Position numbers and translations under genes: made by a program. Of a DNA stretch of 8,346 bases, positions 1-6,264 are shown in pieces. How positions within the stretch are numbered: the stretch's first letter is position 1; each line of letters begins with the position of its first letter. Under the pieces are notes generated by a model. It did not search any database. It saw only the letters and a list, made by a program, of their open reading frames with translations, and was not told where the DNA came from. This DNA is from CANLBN01 sp047638515 (lineage in GTDB: Bacteria; Pseudomonadota; Gammaproteobacteria; Pseudomonadales; Cellvibrionaceae), in the NCBI GenBank assembly GCA_047638515.1, contig JBLIME010000121.1, positions 1-8,346 on the forward strand, in the 5' to 3' direction.

Positions 1-324
1 AACAGTCAGCCCAGTTTACTTAACCCAATTTTTTACGGGCTATCCTTCAGCATGGGCGCTGCCGCCGGCGCCATTAGTGACAAGGTGAGCCTAGGGTTTG
101 TTGCCGCGACAGAAGAGCTGGTGTGTAATCACCTTAAGAAACATCTAAAGGAGCTGCCTGCCGCCGACACTAAAAGCCGCGCCATTGTTAGTGCAATGCT
201 GGCGGACGAGGCACGCCATCAGCAAACGGCGATAGATGCTGGCGCTAGTGAGTTCCCAGCGCCTATAAAGTTAGGAATGAGGCTAATGTCCTCTCTCATG
301 ACAAAAACGAGTTATCGTATATAA
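1..324 (+). CDS. coq7: COQ7-family 2-polyprenyl-3-methyl-6-methoxy-1,4-benzoquinone hydroxylase, 3' end only
   Basis: This is the C-terminal 107 residues of a di-iron demethoxyubiquinone hydroxylase, which adds the last ring hydroxyl in ubiquinone biosynthesis at the inner membrane. The frame is open from base 1, so the gene begins outside the window; the ATG at 52 is internal. The visible part has the hydrophobic stretch NPIFYGLSFSMGAAAGAIS, then DKVSLGFVAATEE, then MLADEARHQ. By comparison with the family, a Glu of TEE (residue 38 or 39 of the visible part) and the E-x-x-H of DEARH (Glu70, His73) are the last three iron ligands. The ending MTKTSYRI is family-typical. It converges on the osmC-like gene. 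Neither truncation nor frameshift is visible in this portion. Confidence 0.93.
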   Translation, partial: NSQPSLLNPIFYGLSFSMGAAAGAISDKVSLGFVAATEELVCNHLKKHLKELPAADTKSRAIVSAMLADEARHQQTAIDAGASEFPAPIKLGMRLMSSLMTKTSYRI

Positions 325-339
325 GGTGTTGTTGACACC
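325..339 (+). other. Small hairpin directly after coq7
   Basis: GGTGT and ACACC form a 5-bp stem around the loop TGTTG, starting on the base after the coq7 stop codon. No T-run follows on either strand, so an intrinsic terminator is not supported. The rest of the gap up to 575 shows no gene, only a short palindrome CTAGCTAG at 409-416. Confidence 0.25.
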
Positions 340-575
340 AAATAATGGCCTTTAATTACTGGTCATCAGAGATTAAAGACTGCGAGTTCCTAATACATTT
401 ACTAATAACTAGCTAGCTCGTCGGTTTAAGTCTTCCACTGGAGATCTGTTTATTAGAGCCTATTGTTAAAAGTCTGGGGTAAAATTCCGGGGCCGAAAAC
501 CTAGCGCTAAAAATCTTGTCAACCAAACTCGACTAAATTGTCTCCTCAGGCGTTTTACTACCGAGAAAGTTGAAC

Positions 576-998
576 CTATCCGACTTCTACAATTTCGTAT
601 TCGTGATGCATTTCAACACCCGCAGCCACCATCATGACTGAGGCAGAACAATATTTGGTGGCTGAAAGTTCGATCGCTTTGGCCACCTGTTTTTCTTTGA
701 GGTTAGTACCGCTAACGACAAACTTCATGGTGATTTTGACAAAGGGTGAGGGCACCGCTTGGGCGCGCTCAGCGACCAACTCTGCTCGGCAATCATGAAC
801 ATCTTGACGTGCTTTTTTGAGTATACCTATCACATCAAAACTTGCACAACCACCGAGACCGATTAAAATCATTTCCATCGGACGAATGCCCATGTTGCGT
901 CCACCGTGATCTTCAGGGCCATCCATAACGACACTGTGCCCGCTTCCAGACTCGCCTAAAAACATGGCGTTATCGACCCACTTAACTGTTGCTTTCAT
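576..998 (-). CDS. yhfA: OsmC-family protein, YhfA-like, 140 aa
   Basis: A small OsmC/Ohr-fold protein. The family includes thiol-dependent hydroperoxide reductases, while the YhfA subgroup has no firmly assigned substrate. The N-terminus (MKATVKWVDNAMFLGESGSGH), the PMEMILIGLGGCASFDVIGIL helix and the C-terminal LSATKYCSAS segment match E. coli YhfA closely by eye. The two redox cysteines of the family are present at Cys51 and Cys117. The length is normal and no signal peptide is seen. AAAGG lies 10 nt before the ATG. The gene is divergent from crp, as in E. coli, and convergent with coq7. A cytoplasmic role in peroxide or thiol metabolism is an inference from the family. Confidence 0.93.
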   Translation of the reverse strand: MKATVKWVDNAMFLGESGSGHSVVMDGPEDHGGRNMGIRPMEMILIGLGGCASFDVIGILKKARQDVHDCRAELVAERAQAVPSPFVKITMKFVVSGTNLKEKQVAKAIELSATKYCSASVMMVAAGVEMHHEYEIVEVG

Positions 999-1036
999 CT
1001 GTGCTTTTACCTTTCAAAAAAATTTGCTATATTTAT

Positions 1037-1066
1037 ATTATATTGGGAATCTATTAAGACTATCAT
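1037..1066 (-). promoter_or_regulatory. Candidate promoter of the osmC-like gene
   Basis: Read leftward, ATGATA (1066-1061, 4 of 6 to TTGACA) is followed after 18 nt by a perfect TATAAT (1042-1037). The -10 box lies about 40 nt before the ATG of the osmC-like gene, in an AT-rich stretch. The spacing is at the upper end of the usual range and the -35 is weak. Confidence 0.5.
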
Positions 1067-1136
1067 AGTGCCACCAGATCGTCCCTTATTTGTACGCACG
1101 AGCATGCAGATGCTTACATTAATTCGGAGGTATTGC

Positions 1137-1188
1137 TACTTATGAGAGCGTAATAGTCGAACAAGCAGGAAGTCTACAATCATAAGTA
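1137..1188. repeat. 9-bp perfect inverted repeat in the crp leader region
   Basis: TACTTATGA (1137-1145) and TCATAAGTA (1180-1188) are exact reverse complements separated by 34 nt. The right arm ends 45 nt before the crp start. It could be a paired operator or a long stem in the crp 5' leader. The arms do not resemble the CRP half-site TGTGA, so a different regulator would have to be involved. Confidence 0.4.
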
Positions 1189-1220
1189 AGAATTTCAAAT
1201 AATCATATTCACATAACTAA

Positions 1221-1236
1221 AAAGGATATCCCCTTG
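1221..1236 (+). promoter_or_regulatory. Ribosome binding site setting the TTG start of crp
   Basis: AAAGGA at 1221-1226 has its last G-A 7-8 nt ahead of the TTG at 1234-1236. No in-frame ATG or GTG lies between this site and the conserved N-terminal region. The resulting length of 212 aa fits the family (210 in E. coli, about 214 for Vfr), so a TTG start is the best reading. Confidence 0.6.
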
Positions 1237-1872
1237 GTTGGTATACCTGCATCGCCGATTATTAAAGATATAGATAATTTTTTAGCGCACTGCCATCGTC
1301 GCCGCTTTCCCGCAAAAAGTACGCTTATTTATGCGGGGGATAAAAGCGAATCGCTTTATTATATTGTGAAAGGCTCTGTTACCGTTATTATCGAAGACGA
1401 CGAGGGTCGCGAAATGATTGTGACCTACCTTAATGATGGTGATTTTTTTGGTGAAATGGGCGCCTTCGAACAACAAGATGATTCTCGCAGCGCTTGGATA
1501 CGAACAAAGACCGAATGTGAAGTTGCCGAAATTAATTACTCAAAATTTCATGAGCTCAGTGCAAAGTACCCCGAGTATCTCTATGCTCTGGGTGCACAAA
1601 TGGCAAGGCGACTGCGCAACACGACGCGTAAAGTCGGTGATCTCGCATTTTTGGATGTGACTGGTCGAGTAGCCCGCACACTTTTAGATCTATCGAAAGA
1701 GCCCGACGCCATGACTCATCCCGACGGCATGCAAATAAAAATTACTCGCCAAGAGATCGGTCGTATAGTTGGTTGTTCGCGAGAGATGGTGGGGCGCGTA
1801 CTTAAAACTTTGGAGGAACAGGGTTTAGTGGGTGTCAGTGGTAAGACGATGGTCGTCTACGGCACCCGTTAA
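1234..1872 (+). CDS. crp: cAMP receptor protein (CRP/Vfr type), 212 aa
   Basis: A global transcription activator that binds DNA as a cAMP-loaded dimer. Residues 1 to about 120 form the cyclic-nucleotide-binding barrel, with STLIYAGDKSESLYYIVKGSV and the phosphate-binding cassette GDFFGEMG...SRSAW. The cAMP-contact residues Gly73, Glu74, Arg85 and Ser86 are present. The dimer helix (about 115-140) carries Thr130-Thr131 where E. coli CRP has Thr-Ser, the variant found in Vfr. The DNA-binding domain follows, with RQEIGRIVGCSREMVGRVLK. The recognition helix keeps Arg183, Glu184 and Arg188, equivalent to E. coli Arg180, Glu181 and Arg185, so the site read should be near the standard TGTGA-N6-TCACA. 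The gene is divergent from the osmC-like gene and convergent with trpC. Annotations may call it vfr. Confidence 0.96.
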   Translation: MVGIPASPIIKDIDNFLAHCHRRRFPAKSTLIYAGDKSESLYYIVKGSVTVIIEDDEGREMIVTYLNDGDFFGEMGAFEQQDDSRSAWIRTKTECEVAEINYSKFHELSAKYPEYLYALGAQMARRLRNTTRKVGDLAFLDVTGRVARTLLDLSKEPDAMTHPDGMQIKITRQEIGRIVGCSREMVGRVLKTLEEQGLVGVSGKTMVVYGTR

Positions 1873-1881
1873 CAATGTCAC

Positions 1882-1896
1882 TAGTGTCAAACACTA
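1882..1896 (+). other. Hairpin just after crp
   Basis: TAGTGT and ACACTA form a 6-bp stem with the loop CAA, beginning 9 nt after the crp stop. It overlaps an imperfect 14-bp palindrome centred on CACTAGTG (1876-1889). No T-run follows, so it is a poor candidate for an intrinsic terminator. It may instead be a 3'-end-stabilising stem. Confidence 0.25.
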
Positions 1897-2059
1897 ACCA
1901 TTAGACTTTGCCTTACAGCGCAGGCCAAAAGTTTTTCACCGGGCAGAATACCGGCAATACTCGCCCGCCCTTGCTCTCCATCTTGGAACTAATGCAGATG
2001 CGCCTTTGGGAAATACCTTTATGCACGAAGCTATATCGGCAAACTTAATGGCGCTAGGG

Positions 2060-2082
2060 TCTGTTTGCTCACTGCGAACAGA
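2060..2082. other. Strong hairpin in the crp-trpC convergent gap
   Basis: TCTGTTTGC (2060-2068) and GCGAACAGA (2074-2082) pair over 9 positions with one T-G wobble, around the loop TCACT. It lies 12 nt past the trpC stop on the leftward strand. It sits where a shared terminator of the two converging genes would be expected. Neither strand carries the following T-run, so intrinsic termination is not shown. Confidence 0.35.
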
Positions 2083-2094
2083 ACTCAGCGCGAC

Positions 2095-2916
2095 TTACAC
2101 ATGCCTCGCAAACAATTCCTGCAACGCCAGCCCTGGGCTTTCCTGTGTCATAAAGGCCTCGCCAATTAGAAACGCATAGATACCTTGGCTAATCATTGTC
2201 TCGACGTGCGCAGGGGTATGTATACCACTTTCAGTAACAATAATTTTATCGTCGCTAATATTTTTTAACAACTCAAAAGTGGTGTCGAGAGAAGTAGAAA
2301 AATCATGCAAATTGCGATTATTAATGCCTATTAACCGGTTAGGTAACTCAGCGGCGAGCTCTAGCTCTTGAGCATTGTGCACTTCAACCAACACATCCAT
2401 GCCTAGTTGCAGCGCTAGATTATTGAGTGCGTGTAGACGTTCACTGTTTAGAACCGCAGCTATTAATAGAATACAATCTGCACCCATCGCTCGGGCCTCG
2501 TAAACCTGATACTCATCGACAATAAAGTCTTTGCGAATAACCGGTAGACCAACGGCCTCTCTAGCCGCAATCAAGTAGGCATCTGCACCTTGGAAATAAT
2601 CAATATCAGTGAGTATGGATAGACAAGCAGCGCCGCCGTCTTCATAGCTCTTGGCAATTTCAACGGGTTGAAAGTTTTCGCGGATAACACCGCGACTTGG
2701 CGAGGCTTTTTTTATCTCGGCAATAATGGCAGGCTGCTTGGCATTGACACGCGCCTCAATGGCCGCGACAAAGCCTCTAGTCGCAGTCTGTTGCGTAACG
2801 CGTTCGAGTAAGACCGCGACTGGAACTGCAGCTTTACGCGCGGCGATTTCTTCCCACTTACGGACAATGATTTTTTTTAATACAGTCGGGGTGTCAGACT
2901 GATTTAGGTTTAACAT
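2095..2916 (-). CDS. trpC: Indole-3-glycerol phosphate synthase, 273 aa
   Basis: A cytoplasmic (beta/alpha)8 barrel that decarboxylates and cyclises carboxyphenylamino-deoxyribulose-5-phosphate to indole-3-glycerol phosphate. Visible family motifs are AEIKKASPSRGVI (catalytic Glu67 and Lys69), LPVIRKDFI (Lys129), LVEVHN (Glu178), IGINNRNL (Asn199/200) and the phosphate-binding TESGI near 228-232. It is monofunctional: no TrpF domain follows. The start chosen is ATG at 2916-2914, because GGAG lies 7 nt upstream. An in-frame GTG at 2931 would add five residues (MWSTY) but has no ribosome site. It is the last gene of the leftward trp block, 67 nt after trpD, and converges on crp. Confidence 0.96.
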   Translation of the reverse strand: MLNLNQSDTPTVLKKIIVRKWEEIAARKAAVPVAVLLERVTQQTATRGFVAAIEARVNAKQPAIIAEIKKASPSRGVIRENFQPVEIAKSYEDGGAACLSILTDIDYFQGADAYLIAAREAVGLPVIRKDFIVDEYQVYEARAMGADCILLIAAVLNSERLHALNNLALQLGMDVLVEVHNAQELELAAELPNRLIGINNRNLHDFSTSLDTTFELLKNISDDKIIVTESGIHTPAHVETMISQGIYAFLIGEAFMTQESPGLALQELFARHV

Positions 2917-2939
2917 ATATGTGCTCCACACACTGGGTA

Positions 2940-2962
2940 GATTAGGCTTACGACGCCTAATC
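2940..2962. repeat. 8-bp inverted repeat between trpD and trpC
   Basis: GATTAGGC (2940-2947) and GCCTAATC (2955-2962) are perfect reverse complements around a 7-nt loop. They lie between the trpD stop and the trpC ribosome site. No T-run follows, so this looks like an intercistronic stem for processing or message stability rather than a terminator. Confidence 0.45.
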
Positions 2963-2983
2963 CATTACATAGAATAAGAATCA

Positions 2984-4033
2984 TTAACTAGATACCTGGT
3001 GACAACATTCGGAAAATGCCGCTAACTCTTGAATTTTCGCTTTAGCTAAGCCGCTACCAATTGCATCTTCTGCCATTTTTACACCCTCTTTTAAGGTATC
3101 TGCAATGCCGGCAACGTAAACCGCAGCACCCGCATTGAGTGCAATAATATCGGCTGCCTTTTGTGCTGTTGGTGTCCGTTGCTTGCCCAACGCCTCGTAA
3201 ATCAGCGCTAGTGATTCGCTCGCCGAATTAACCGACAGGCCGTCCAGACTTTGCTGTTGTATGCCTAAATCTTCAGGCTTAATTTTATAGAGGTGAACCT
3301 GTCCATTTTTTAATTCGGCCACTTGAGTTTCACCACTTAAGGTTATCTCATCTAAGCCATCTACGGCACTAACCACTAAAACATGGCGGCTGCCTAATTC
3401 TTTTAACACTTCGGCCATCGGCTCACAAAGCGCAGGATTAAAGACACCAATCACTTGATGCTTAACGCTCGCGGGGTTTGTAATTGGCCCCAGCATGTTA
3501 AAGATGGTGCGCAAAGCTAAATCTTTACGTGGGCCAATGGCGTGCTTCATGGCGGTGTGATGCGCTGGTGCAAACATAAAGCCAACACCTATTTCACTAA
3601 CACAGCGTGCCACCTGATCAGGTGACAAATCTAGAAAAACACCTGCGGCTTCGAGCACATCAGCGCTACCCGTCGAACTAGAAACTGAGCGATTACCGTG
3701 TTTGGCAACATGGCCACCACAAGCTGCCACCACAAACGCGGCCGCGGTTGAGACATTAAATAAATTGGCGCCATCGCCACCGGTGCCACAGGTGTCGACA
3801 AGTCCATCAATACTAGCGTCTATAACCACTGGCGTTGAGAGTTCACGCATAAGCTGGGCCGCGCCAGTAATTTCAGCAACACTCTCACCTTTCATTCGCA
3901 GCGCTACTAGAAAGCCGCCAATTTGGGCCGGAGTCGCGGCCCCCGTCATAATTTGTCGCATCACCGCGACCATGTCTTCTCGACTTAAATCTTCACCACC
4001 AACAACCTTTTCGAGTGCTTGCTGAATATTCAC
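2984..4033 (-). CDS. trpD: Anthranilate phosphoribosyltransferase, 349 aa
   Basis: Transfers the phosphoribosyl group of PRPP to anthranilate, the second step of the tryptophan branch. An N-terminal helical domain (about 1-70, containing GAATPAQIGGFLVALRMKGE) is followed by the alpha/beta domain. Its PRPP loop is CGTGGDGANLFNVST (GTGGDG at 83-88). It is followed by KHGNRSVSS (111-119), HHTAMKHAIGPRKDL (Arg169 of the anthranilate site), LGPITNP (181-187) and the metal-binding DGLDE (225-229). The length is typical. The start is GTG, and the leftward strand reads AAAGGTGAT just before it, a strong match to the 16S anti-Shine-Dalgarno with 6 nt from the GG to the start. It lies 87 nt after trpG and 67 nt before trpC. 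It is not fused to trpG, unlike the enteric TrpGD protein. Confidence 0.97.
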   Translation of the reverse strand: MNIQQALEKVVGGEDLSREDMVAVMRQIMTGAATPAQIGGFLVALRMKGESVAEITGAAQLMRELSTPVVIDASIDGLVDTCGTGGDGANLFNVSTAAAFVVAACGGHVAKHGNRSVSSSTGSADVLEAAGVFLDLSPDQVARCVSEIGVGFMFAPAHHTAMKHAIGPRKDLALRTIFNMLGPITNPASVKHQVIGVFNPALCEPMAEVLKELGSRHVLVVSAVDGLDEITLSGETQVAELKNGQVHLYKIKPEDLGIQQQSLDGLSVNSASESLALIYEALGKQRTPTAQKAADIIALNAGAAVYVAGIADTLKEGVKMAEDAIGSGLAKAKIQELAAFSECCHQVSS

Positions 4034-4034
4034 A

Positions 4035-4043
4035 GATCACCTT
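4035..4043 (-). promoter_or_regulatory. Shine-Dalgarno AAAGGTGAT fixing the GTG start of trpD
   Basis: The leftward strand reads AAAGGTGATCTGTG into trpD. AGGTGATC is an 8-nt complement of the 16S rRNA 3' end, so the GTG at 4033 is well supported. The same AAAGGTGAT motif precedes the GTG proposed for gph. Confidence 0.6.
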
Positions 4044-4099
4044 TGTAATGAGTTATTTTTTAGTTCAACGATGAGTATTTTTCGGATTTTAATTTTTAA

Positions 4100-4127
4100 A
4101 TAATACCCATCTTATACTCGCTATGAA
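4100..4127 (-). promoter_or_regulatory. Possible internal promoter for trpD-trpC
   Basis: Read leftward, TTCATA (4127-4122, 4 of 6 to TTGACA) and TATTAT (4105-4100, 5 of 6 to TATAAT) are 16 nt apart. They overlap the trpG stop and lie in a notably AT-rich 87-nt spacer. AT-rich spacers produce such matches by chance, so this is a candidate only. Confidence 0.3.
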
Positions 4128-4708
4128 TTGTACAAGGTTAAAAAATTATTAAATAATTGGTGGCCGTGTTCGGTCAAAATAGATTCGGGGTGAAACTGAA
4201 CGCCCTCGACGGCTAAGGTTTTATGCTTAATACCCATAATCTCATCGATCGAACCATCGGCATGCTGAGTCCACGCAGTGATCTCTAAACACTCAGGCAA
4301 GGTGTTTTTATCAATCACTAGTGAATGGTAGCGCGTTGCCTGAAAAGGCATGGGCAGATCACTGAAAACACCTTTATTATTGTGATGGATCGCAGAGGTT
4401 TTACCGTGCATAACTTTTGATGCACGCACGATATTGCCACCAAAGGCTTGAGCAATACTTTGATGCCCCAAACAAATACCGAGAATAGGCAGCTTACCCG
4501 CATATTCTTCGATGGCGCCCAGCGAAATACCTGCCTTACTGGGTGTGCAGGGGCCGGGAGAAATCACTAGATAGTCGGGTGCCTTTTGGGCGATATTCGC
4601 TATCGTGATCTCGTCGTTGCGTACAACTTCAACATTAACTTTTAGCTCGCCAAAATACTGCACTACGTTATAGGTAAACGAGTCATAGTTATCAATCATT
4701 AACAGCAT
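4121..4708 (-). CDS. trpG: Anthranilate synthase component II (glutamine amidotransferase), 195 aa
   Basis: Class I glutamine amidotransferase that releases ammonia from glutamine and passes it to TrpE. In many bacteria it also serves PabB for 4-aminobenzoate synthesis, so pabA is an alternative label. The start MLLMIDNYDSFTYNVVQYFGE is the classic TrpG/PabA N-terminus. The oxyanion segment ISPGPCTPSKAG (49-60), the nucleophile elbow LGICLGHQ with Cys79, HGKTSAIHH (101-109), TRYHSL and VQFHPESILTEHG with His173 and Glu175 complete the triad. The length is typical and there is no fusion to TrpD. The upstream ribosome site is weak (GGA, 8 nt from ATG), so translation may depend partly on coupling with the 65-nt-distant trpE. 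Confidence 0.96.
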   Translation of the reverse strand: MLLMIDNYDSFTYNVVQYFGELKVNVEVVRNDEITIANIAQKAPDYLVISPGPCTPSKAGISLGAIEEYAGKLPILGICLGHQSIAQAFGGNIVRASKVMHGKTSAIHHNNKGVFSDLPMPFQATRYHSLVIDKNTLPECLEITAWTQHADGSIDEIMGIKHKTLAVEGVQFHPESILTEHGHQLFNNFLTLYNS

Positions 4709-4732
4709 AGTTTAATCCAGTTCTATCTCTAG

Positions 4733-4758
4733 TGCTTATGTTCTAGAACAAATAAGCA
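4733..4758. repeat. Palindromic stem in the trpE-trpG spacer
   Basis: TGCTTAT (4733-4739) and ATAAGCA (4752-4758) flank the perfect palindrome GTTCTAGAAC (4740-4749), with a 2-nt bulge on one side. Together they can form one stem filling much of the 65-nt spacer. No T-run follows on either strand. Roles such as message processing, an operator or translational tuning are all possible, and none is shown. Confidence 0.4.
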
Positions 4759-4773
4759 GCCAAAATCTTATGT

Positions 4774-6264
4774 TTAATCTGAGCTCGAGTCAGTCGCGAC
4801 ATCGACAGCTCTAAACAAAGCACGCGCTTTGTTCATAGTTTCCTTCCACTCTAACTCGGGCTGTGAATCTGCAACGACACCGGCGCCCGCCTGTACATAA
4901 ACCTTGCCATCTTTAATAACAGCAGTGCGTATAGCAATAGCAGTGTCCATATTGCCGTTCCAGGCGAGATACCCAACCGCACCCCCATAAATGCCTCGCT
5001 TCTCAGTCTCTAACTCATTGATAATCTCCATCGCACGAATTTTAGGTGCACCCGATAAGGTTCCCGCCGGCAGTGCCGCACGCAGCACATTCATGGCAGT
5101 TAAGCCCTCTCGCAACTGGCCAGTGACATTTGAGGTAATGTGCATAACATGTGAGTAGCGCTCGACAAGCATTTTTTCTGTCAAGGCAACGGAGCCGACC
5201 TGTGCAACGCGACCAACATCGTTACGACCTAAATCGATAAGCATTAAATGCTCTGCGATTTCTTTAGGGTCAGCTAACAGGTCTGCCTCAAGAGCCTCGT
5301 CTTCAGCCGCGTTGTAACCACGGCGACGCGTTCCGGCTATTGGCCTGACGGTAACTTCGTTGTCTTCTAAACGCGCCAGAATCTCTGGGCTTGAGCCTAC
5401 GATCTGGTGATCGCCAAGGTCGACAAAATACATATATGGCGATGGATTCAGACTGCGCAACGCGCGGTATAAATTTACCGGCTCGGTATTAAAAGGCATT
5501 GATAGCCGCTGCGACACAACCACCTGCATGATGTCTCCAGACAGAACGTACTCTTTGATTCTATCGACAGATTCTGTAAAGGCCGCCTCACCAATATTCG
5601 ACTCAAACAACTTCTCCGAAACCGCATCCGCGTGCAAATTAATGTTCGGCAATGATGGTGTCGAGCCACGCAAATCTTGCTCTAGCTCGCTAATGCGCAG
5701 CTGTGCCCGAGCGAAGGCATTATCGATATCAGGGTTGACCATAATGACGAGATTAAGCGTGCCCGATAAATTATCAAATACCAGCACTTCATCAGAAACC
5801 ATTAATAGAATATTGGGGGTACCGATCACATCCTTTAATTGACCAGCATTGTCGCGAGCCAAGCTGGGCTCAACATAGCGGACGCAATCATAGGCGAAAT
5901 AACCCACTAGGCCACCGTGAAAACGCGGCAAACCCTCGAGCTCTGGGGCGCGATAACGCGCTTTAAATTGTTCCACAAAAGCTAAGGGGTCAAGTACTTG
6001 ATGCGTCTCCACAACGACATCATCGACCTCTATGGTTGCGGTGTAGTCATAAACCTTTAAGACGGTTCTACAGGGTAGCCCCAGTATCGAATAGCGCCCC
6101 CACTTTTCGCCACCCTGGACTGACTCGAATAGATAGGAATAGGCACCATTGGCGAGTTTTACATAGCTAGACAAAGGCGTGTCTAAGTCTGCAAGTACTT
6201 CACGCATAACGGGAATACGGTTGAAGCCTTGTTCACAAAGCTGATTAAATTGTTCAAGTTTCAT
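4774..6264 (-). CDS. trpE: Anthranilate synthase component I, 496 aa
   Basis: Chorismate-utilising subunit that makes anthranilate with ammonia supplied by TrpG, the committed and feedback-inhibited step of tryptophan synthesis. The N-terminal domain (about 25-170) contains YLFESVQGGEKWGRYS (Ser48 region), equivalent to the LLES element of the tryptophan inhibitor site, so feedback control is likely intact. The chorismate-binding domain (about 225-485) has NPSPYMYF, PIAGTRRRG (308-316), the metal and chorismate residues around LIDLGRNDVGRV (343-353), YSHVMHI, LPAGTLSGAPK (398-408) and GAGVVADSQPELEWKE (460-475). The N-terminus MKLEQFNQLCEQGFNRIPV aligns by eye with Pseudomonas TrpE, supporting the ATG at 6264, although the ribosome site is poor. 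It heads the trpEGDC block, 417 nt beyond gph. Confidence 0.97.
   Translation of the reverse strand: MKLEQFNQLCEQGFNRIPVMREVLADLDTPLSSYVKLANGAYSYLFESVQGGEKWGRYSILGLPCRTVLKVYDYTATIEVDDVVVETHQVLDPLAFVEQFKARYRAPELEGLPRFHGGLVGYFAYDCVRYVEPSLARDNAGQLKDVIGTPNILLMVSDEVLVFDNLSGTLNLVIMVNPDIDNAFARAQLRISELEQDLRGSTPSLPNINLHADAVSEKLFESNIGEAAFTESVDRIKEYVLSGDIMQVVVSQRLSMPFNTEPVNLYRALRSLNPSPYMYFVDLGDHQIVGSSPEILARLEDNEVTVRPIAGTRRRGYNAAEDEALEADLLADPKEIAEHLMLIDLGRNDVGRVAQVGSVALTEKMLVERYSHVMHITSNVTGQLREGLTAMNVLRAALPAGTLSGAPKIRAMEIINELETEKRGIYGGAVGYLAWNGNMDTAIAIRTAVIKDGKVYVQAGAGVVADSQPELEWKETMNKARALFRAVDVATDSSSD

Noticed and set aside
325..575. Possible small gene or shared terminator between coq7 and the osmC-like gene
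   Set aside because: No frame with a plausible start and ribosome site, and no stem followed by a T-run on either strand.
1090..1120. Promoter TTGTAC ... TACATT for crp
   Set aside because: The -35 matches 3 of 6, the -10 4 of 6 and the spacing is 19 nt; too weak to list.
1141..1152. Three-codon ATG AGA GCG TAA mini-frame behind GGAGG in the crp leader
   Set aside because: The spacing from GGAGG is 11 nt and the frame is too short to assess; such pieces occur often by chance.
1197..1218. CRP-like site around TTCACAT just before the crp start
   Set aside because: Only the TCACA half is present; the partner half reads AATAA instead of TGTGA, so a symmetric CRP site is not supported.
1282..1660. 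Extra open frames on both strands inside crp
   Set aside because: They are out-of-frame shadows of crp with no family resemblance or ribosome sites.
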